Source: JBGPIT01 sp041485125 (GTDB taxonomy: Bacteria; Desulfobacterota; Binatia; UTPRO1). From it: 10,377 bases of DNA. The notes beneath the pieces were generated by a model, which did no database searches, had not been told where the DNA came from, and saw nothing but the letters and a program-made list of their open reading frames with translations. The stretch covers positions 1 to 10,377 of the forward strand of contig JBGPIT010000163.1 of assembly GCA_041485125.1 (NCBI GenBank), read 5' to 3'. The position numbers were made by a program, and so were the translations under genes. This document shows, in pieces, positions 6,766 to 10,377 of this stretch (positions are counted from its first letter, which is position 1; the number at the start of each line of letters is the position of its first letter).

Positions 6766-9406
6766 CGCCAATCACTCCTTCGAGCGCCGCGCGCTCGACC
6801 CAGCCGCGCTGGCCGTCGCCGCGCGCGACCTGGACCCACTCGCCGCGCTCGGCGAGCATGCGCAGCACGGCGCCGTTCTTGGTGGTGTAGTGCGCCGTGC
6901 CGCCTGACGACGGCTCGAAGCGCACGGTCGTCTCGTTCGGTGCGACCACGACGGCGTAGCGCGGCACGTCGATGGTCATGAGTCGATAGACGCCGGAGCT
7001 CGCGACGACGACCGAGCCGAGCGCGACGACGATCGCCGTCGCCTTCGCGGTGCGTTCCGCCGGCGGCACGAAGCGACCGAGGATGAGCACGAGGATGACG
7101 AGGACGTACCCCGCGCTCGCCGCCAGCAGCAGGCCGTCGGTCGAGACGCGGCTCGCGAGCGGGAAGAGCAGGCGCGCGTACACCGGCTCGTCCTCGGCGG
7201 TGCCGGCCGCGGTCTGCGCGAACGTCAGGTTCGCGCGCAGATCGGGATCGCCGGGGATGAGACGCCGCGCCCGCTCGTACTCGAGGATCGCGCGCCCGAG
7301 GTCGCCGGATCGGAAGTAAGCATTCCCGAGGTTGAAGTAGAGATTCCCGCTCTCGCGCCCGGCGGCGAGGATTTTCTCGTAGGTCGCGGCGGCGTCGGCA
7401 TAGCGCTCGCTCGAGTAGAGGCCGTTCGCTTGGAAGAAAAGCGCGCTCGGGTTGTCGGCAGTCGATGGTGCGGGCGCGTTGCCTTCCGCGGCACCGGCGG
7501 CCCGGGTGCCGGCGAGCGCCGCCAGCGCGGCGACGCCGACGATCAGCGCGACGATCGACGCCGCCAGCGGCGGCGCCAGCCGGCGCGCACGCTCGAGCTG
7601 GCGGACGATGCCCTCGGCGCGCTCGAGGGTCGCCGGCATGTCGCGGTCGCCGTCAGCGCTCGGCGCGAAGCGCACGTGCTCGCAGTGATCGAAGAGGTCG
7701 CGCAGCTCGGTGGGGATGCGCTCGGCGAGCGCGTTCCGGCCGAGGCGCTCGCCGACGCGCTCGGGCGTGACGCTCCCCGGCGGCAGATCGAGCTTGGCAG
7801 AGAGATAGTCGCGCAGCGCGCTCGCGACCGCATCGTAGAAGGCGCCGCGATCGCCGCGCCCGAGCGCCGCGCGTGCGGCGGCGAGGGCGGTCCGCGCCTC
7901 CCGTCCGGCGCGGGTGTAGCGCGCATAGCCGGTGTCGCCGTGGAGACGCCGGCGCCGGCGATCGTACGCGACCAGCGCGAGCCACGCCGCGAGCGGGAGC
8001 AGCTGGAAGGCCCAGAAGGCGGCGCTCCGATACCAGCGCGTGCCGATCGGTCGCAGCGCGCCGGGCGTGTCCTTGATGAAGACGATGTCGCGTCCGAGCG
8101 ACTCCGCCGGCCGCGCGACCGGCGGCGCGCCGATGATCTGCGGCGCCTTCGCGCTCTGCGCCGCGGCGCGGATCGTGATCGGAATCGCCGGATGGGTGAT
8201 CGTCCGATACGCGCGCGTATCGGGGTCGAAGTAGCTGAAGCGAAGCTCGGGGATCGCGAAGGCACCCGGCTGCTCCGGGATCACCACCTGCTCGAACGCC
8301 TTCTCCTCGCCGCGCACGCTGGGAATCGGCGTCGCGCCCGCGTTCGCGGGTTGCGGCGCATAGACGCGGAGGCCCTCGGCTTCGGGAATGACCGGCGGCG
8401 TGACGTGCTCGAGGTTGCCGGTGCCGCGCATCGTCGTCGTGACGGTGATGGGGTCGCCGGCCTGCACGTCGAGTGGTGCGGCGCGCACGTCGAACTCGAA
8501 CTTGCCGACGGCGCCGGAAAAGTCGGGCGGTTTGCCGGCGTCGGGGAGCGGCATCACGTTCAGGACGAGCGGATCGGAGGCGAGGTCGACGGACTCGCGC
8601 GAGCCGCCGAAGAATTGGCCGAAGAAAGGATCGCCGCCGCGCCCGCGCACGATCGTGTTGAGGCCGAGCCGTGCCGGCCCGACGGTGAGCTGTCCGCTCC
8701 GGAGCGGCGTCAGCGTGGTCGTGAACTCCGCGACTTGGACGGTCGAGCCCGATGCGCTGCGGTCTTCGTGCTGCGCCGGCTGGCCGAACTTCTCGACCGA
8801 GAAGCCCTCCCCGTCGAGCGTCGGGAACTCGACGTCGGTGACGCGTACCGCGCCGACCACGAGCTGGATCTTCAAGGGCATTCGCTCGTGGAGATAGACG
8901 TCGGTCTTCGGCGCGACGAGCGTGAGACGGAGCAGCTCTTCGCCGGCCCGTCCGTTGCCCGCCGGCGCCGCCGACGGTAGCACCTCGACCGTGACGTTCC
9001 CCGCGTCGTAGCGTTTGCCTTGATAGTCGATGGTGATCGGCCCGATCGCGTACGTCCCCGGACTCTGCGCGACGACCGAGAAGTGATGCGTGATCGACGC
9101 GTTGGTGCGGCCGTTCACGATCGAGAGCTGCGTCGACGGGCCGACGTAGCGGATGGTGAGGCCGCGTTGTGCGGGAACCTGCGGGGCAGGGACGTCCTGC
9201 GCGCCGGTCGCCTCGATCGCGAGGTCGCCGACGCGGCCGACCCGGACCTGCGACGTGTCGATCCGCGCATGCAGCTCGATGTCGGCCGCCGCCGGCCGCG
9301 CCGCGGCGAGGACGAGCGTCATGACGAGGACGAACCCGGCGGCGAGCGTGCCGCCTGTGCGCGGCGCGCGCGCCGGCGCTCGACTGCCGTGGTCGGCCGC
9401 GACCAT
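6740..9406 (-). CDS. BatD-BatE fusion protein
   Basis: This 888-aa envelope protein joins two normally separate Bat (Bacteroides aerotolerance) proteins. A signal or anchor segment (about 19-42) leads to the periplasmic BatD region (about 43-445), made of beta-rich Ig-like repeats, e.g. VRVGRVGDLAIEATG, TYAIGPITIDYQGKRY and LDVQAGDPITVTTT. A membrane helix (about 462-480) and a cytoplasmic helical part (about 481-608) complete BatD. A second hydrophobic, signal-like segment (about 612-640) then starts a BatE unit: TPRs (about 654-735, with LYFNLGNAYFRSGDLGRAI), two membrane helices (about 756-780 and 787-805) and an SH3-like domain (about 815-876, ending WVQVARGDGQRGWV). The ATG at 9406 overlaps the batC stop as TGATG, with AGGA six bases upstream; a TTG at 9412 is less likely. 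Bat proteins work with MoxR ATPase and VWA proteins in envelope stress or protein maturation; the molecular role is unsettled. Confidence 0.88.
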   Translation of the reverse strand: MVAADHGSRAPARAPRTGGTLAAGFVLVMTLVLAAARPAAADIELHARIDTSQVRVGRVGDLAIEATGAQDVPAPQVPAQRGLTIRYVGPSTQLSIVNGRTNASITHHFSVVAQSPGTYAIGPITIDYQGKRYDAGNVTVEVLPSAAPAGNGRAGEELLRLTLVAPKTDVYLHERMPLKIQLVVGAVRVTDVEFPTLDGEGFSVEKFGQPAQHEDRSASGSTVQVAEFTTTLTPLRSGQLTVGPARLGLNTIVRGRGGDPFFGQFFGGSRESVDLASDPLVLNVMPLPDAGKPPDFSGAVGKFEFDVRAAPLDVQAGDPITVTTTMRGTGNLEHVTPPVIPEAEGLRVYAPQPANAGATPIPSVRGEEKAFEQVVIPEQPGAFAIPELRFSYFDPDTRAYRTITHPAIPITIRAAAQSAKAPQIIGAPPVARPAESLGRDIVFIKDTPGALRPIGTRWYRSAAFWAFQLLPLAAWLALVAYDRRRRRLHGDTGYARYTRAGREARTALAAARAALGRGDRGAFYDAVASALRDYLSAKLDLPPGSVTPERVGERLGRNALAERIPTELRDLFDHCEHVRFAPSADGDRDMPATLERAEGIVRQLERARRLAPPLAASIVALIVGVAALAALAGTRAAGAAEGNAPAPSTADNPSALFFQANGLYSSERYADAAATYEKILAAGRESGNLYFNLGNAYFRSGDLGRAILEYERARRLIPGDPDLRANLTFAQTAAGTAEDEPVYARLLFPLASRVSTDGLLLAASAGYVLVILVLILGRFVPPAERTAKATAIVVALGSVVVASSGVYRLMTIDVPRYAVVVAPNETTVRFEPSSGGTAHYTTKNGAVLRMLAERGEWVQVARGDGQRGWVERAALEGVIGDGDRRRHS
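6775..6780 (-). promoter_or_regulatory. Ribosome binding site of the Pvc16-like gene, inside batDE
   Basis: AAGGAG on the minus strand lies nine bases before the ATG at 6765 and within batDE codons. It favours 6765 over the TTG at 6771, which would be only three bases away. Confidence 0.7.
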
Positions 9407-10290
9407 CACCAATCCTGCGCCGGCTCCGCGACCGCGGCGCCCTGAAGGCGCTTCATCATTTGCTCCGGCTGCACCTCGTCATCGCGCTGGGCGTCGAGGA
9501 GCGCGGTCGCCTCCTGCGGTGACATCTCGCCCTCGCGCTTCTCGCCTTCCTGTGCCGCACTCGCCTGCTGCGGTTGCTGCGGCGGCTGCTCGTTGCTCGC
9601 GGCGCGCTGCTCGGGCGCTTGGCCTTGCTGGTCGTCCTTCTCGTCCTTCTTCTGCTCGTCCTTCTTCTGGTCGGCCTGCTTCTGGTCCTCGCCGCCTTGC
9701 TGATCCTCTTTCTTGTCTTGATCAGCCTTCTGCTGGTCCTGCTTGTCCTTCTGGTCCTGCTGCTGTTGCTTTTGTTGCTGGTCTTGTTGCTTTTGCTGTT
9801 CTTCGAGCTTCTTCTTGAGCTCCTCGAGCTTTGCGAGCGTGAGCTCGTAGTTGAACTTCGGGTCGGGATCGTTGGGCGCGGCGCCGATCGAGCGCCGGTA
9901 CGCGACCAGCGCCTCGGCGTAGAGCTTCATCGCGTTCTTTAGGTCCGAGCCCTCGGCCGCGGCGCCCATGCGGTACTTGGTGTTGCCGACGTTGTAGGCG
10001 ACGTTCGCGGTGCGCTGGTCGTCGCCCTCGGTGGGGACCTCCGAGAAGGCGTTCAACGCGTCCTCGAGCTTGCCCTGCTTGTAGGCCGCGTCGCCGAGGT
10101 TGAAGTGCAGGACGGGCGAGTCGGGCTGGTCGATGAGCGCCTGGTTGTACTTGCTGACGGCGTCGTCGAACTTGCCGTCGGTGTAGAGGCGGTGCGCTTC
10201 GCGCCCGGTCGCGTGCGGATCGAGCCAGCCGATCGAGGTGATCGCGACGAGGAGCGCGACGAGCGGCAGCGCCGTGCTCGTCGACTGCAT
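9406..10290 (-). CDS. batC: BatC: TPR protein with Gln/Lys-rich tail
   Basis: This 294-aa protein is a BatC-type member of the Bat operon. An N-terminal hydrophobic segment (ALPLVALLVAITSIGWL, about 7-23) anchors or exports it. Two or three TPRs follow (about 29-83 and 95-140, e.g. GREAHRLYTDGKFDDAVSKY, LHFNLGDAAYKQGKLEDAL and VAYNVGNTKYRMG), which suit protein-protein contact with BatD/E and VWA partners. A Lys/Glu helix (153-165) runs into about 90 residues of Gln, Lys, Asp and Glu, a coiled or disordered tail. The end keeps the family-like MSPQEATALLDAQRDDE and a final Asp-Trp. Its TGA overlaps the next start as TGATG, a reinitiation arrangement. The ATG at 10290 has no strong ribosome site, and the frame stays open with no stop to the right edge, so a longer N-terminus or a fusion cannot be excluded. 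Confidence 0.87.
   Translation of the reverse strand: MQSTSTALPLVALLVAITSIGWLDPHATGREAHRLYTDGKFDDAVSKYNQALIDQPDSPVLHFNLGDAAYKQGKLEDALNAFSEVPTEGDDQRTANVAYNVGNTKYRMGAAAEGSDLKNAMKLYAEALVAYRRSIGAAPNDPDPKFNYELTLAKLEELKKKLEEQQKQQDQQQKQQQQDQKDKQDQQKADQDKKEDQQGGEDQKQADQKKDEQKKDEKDDQQGQAPEQRAASNEQPPQQPQQASAAQEGEKREGEMSPQEATALLDAQRDDEVQPEQMMKRLQGAAVAEPAQDW
9413..9416 (-). promoter_or_regulatory. Ribosome binding site of batDE, inside batC
   Basis: AGGA on the minus strand is six bases before the ATG at 9406, within the last codons of batC. It supports 9406 over the in-frame TTG at 9412, which would lie directly on it. Confidence 0.55.
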
Positions 10291-10377
10291 CGCGGCGCCC
10301 GCCGATGCCGGCGCGCGGGCGGCGCGTGCCGCAGCGGACGCTCCTGCGTTCGCGGCCGCGACGTTTGCCGTGCGCCG

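Noticed and set aside
6765..6771. TTG start at 6771 for the Pvc16-like gene
   Set aside because: It is only three bases from AAGGAG, whereas the ATG at 6765 has nine-base spacing.
7430..8980. A 516-codon open frame on the plus strand
   Set aside because: It lies wholly antisense to batDE, is Arg/Asp/Glu-rich with no domain, and arises from the high GC content.
9574..9942. A plus-strand frame of almost pure Leu and Val that looks like a giant membrane segment
   Set aside because: It is the antisense reading of the Gln/Lys/Glu-rich tail of BatC, whose codons reverse to Leu and Phe codons.

Overview
The window is high-GC DNA, about 68-75% G+C in lines I counted by hand, except for a poorer stretch near 2.3-3.5 kb. 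No rRNA, tRNA, CRISPR array or transposase is visible. The gene mix points to a GC-rich deltaproteobacterium-like organism: a MopE-type Asp/Cys repeat protein, a Bat operon and a retropepsin-like lipoprotein. The Cys/Lys-rich N-terminal domain of the repeat protein reminds me of uncultured soil lineages such as Binatota or Myxococcota relatives. That placement is inference.

Left part (1-2278): a flavodoxin-fold NADPH-dependent FMN reductase-like gene on the minus strand is divergent from a small unrecognised plus-strand ORF. Next comes a lipoprotein with two retropepsin-like halves, each with its own Asp-Thr-Gly. Its frame is broken by one missing C in a C run at 1912-1915.

Middle island (2398-3297, minus strand): three small genes lie in order, a 37-aa protein, a 78-aa protein and a DUF2335 membrane protein. 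The last is broken by one extra C in a C run at 2676-2678. Base composition is visibly lower here, which suggests an acquired accessory cassette.

Centre (3512-6187): a two-CBS-domain protein (minus) is divergent from an alpha/beta hydrolase (plus), with 51 bases between them. A secreted protein with an N-terminal Cys/Lys-rich domain and four MopE-like repeats follows. A strong hairpin at 6192-6231 separates it from the convergent operon on the right.

Right part (6247-10377, minus strand): a tightly coupled operon reads from the right edge leftward. It holds batC (TPR plus Gln/Lys-rich tail), a fused batD-batE gene (Ig-like BatD, transmembrane segments, TPRs, SH3 domain) and a DUF4255/Pvc16-like gene. 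The batC stop overlaps the batDE start (TGATG), and the last gene starts inside the end of batDE. Bat proteins are envelope-associated and usually work with a MoxR ATPase and VWA proteins, which would lie beyond the right edge. The Pvc16-like gene belongs to a family known from contractile injection systems and phage-tail-like particles, so its place as the last gene of a Bat operon is the most unexpected arrangement in the window.

No gap between genes exceeds 300 bases. The gaps at 3298-3511 and 5000-5215 hold nothing I can assign, apart from a ribosome binding site at the end of the second. Bases 1-101 also hold nothing assignable.
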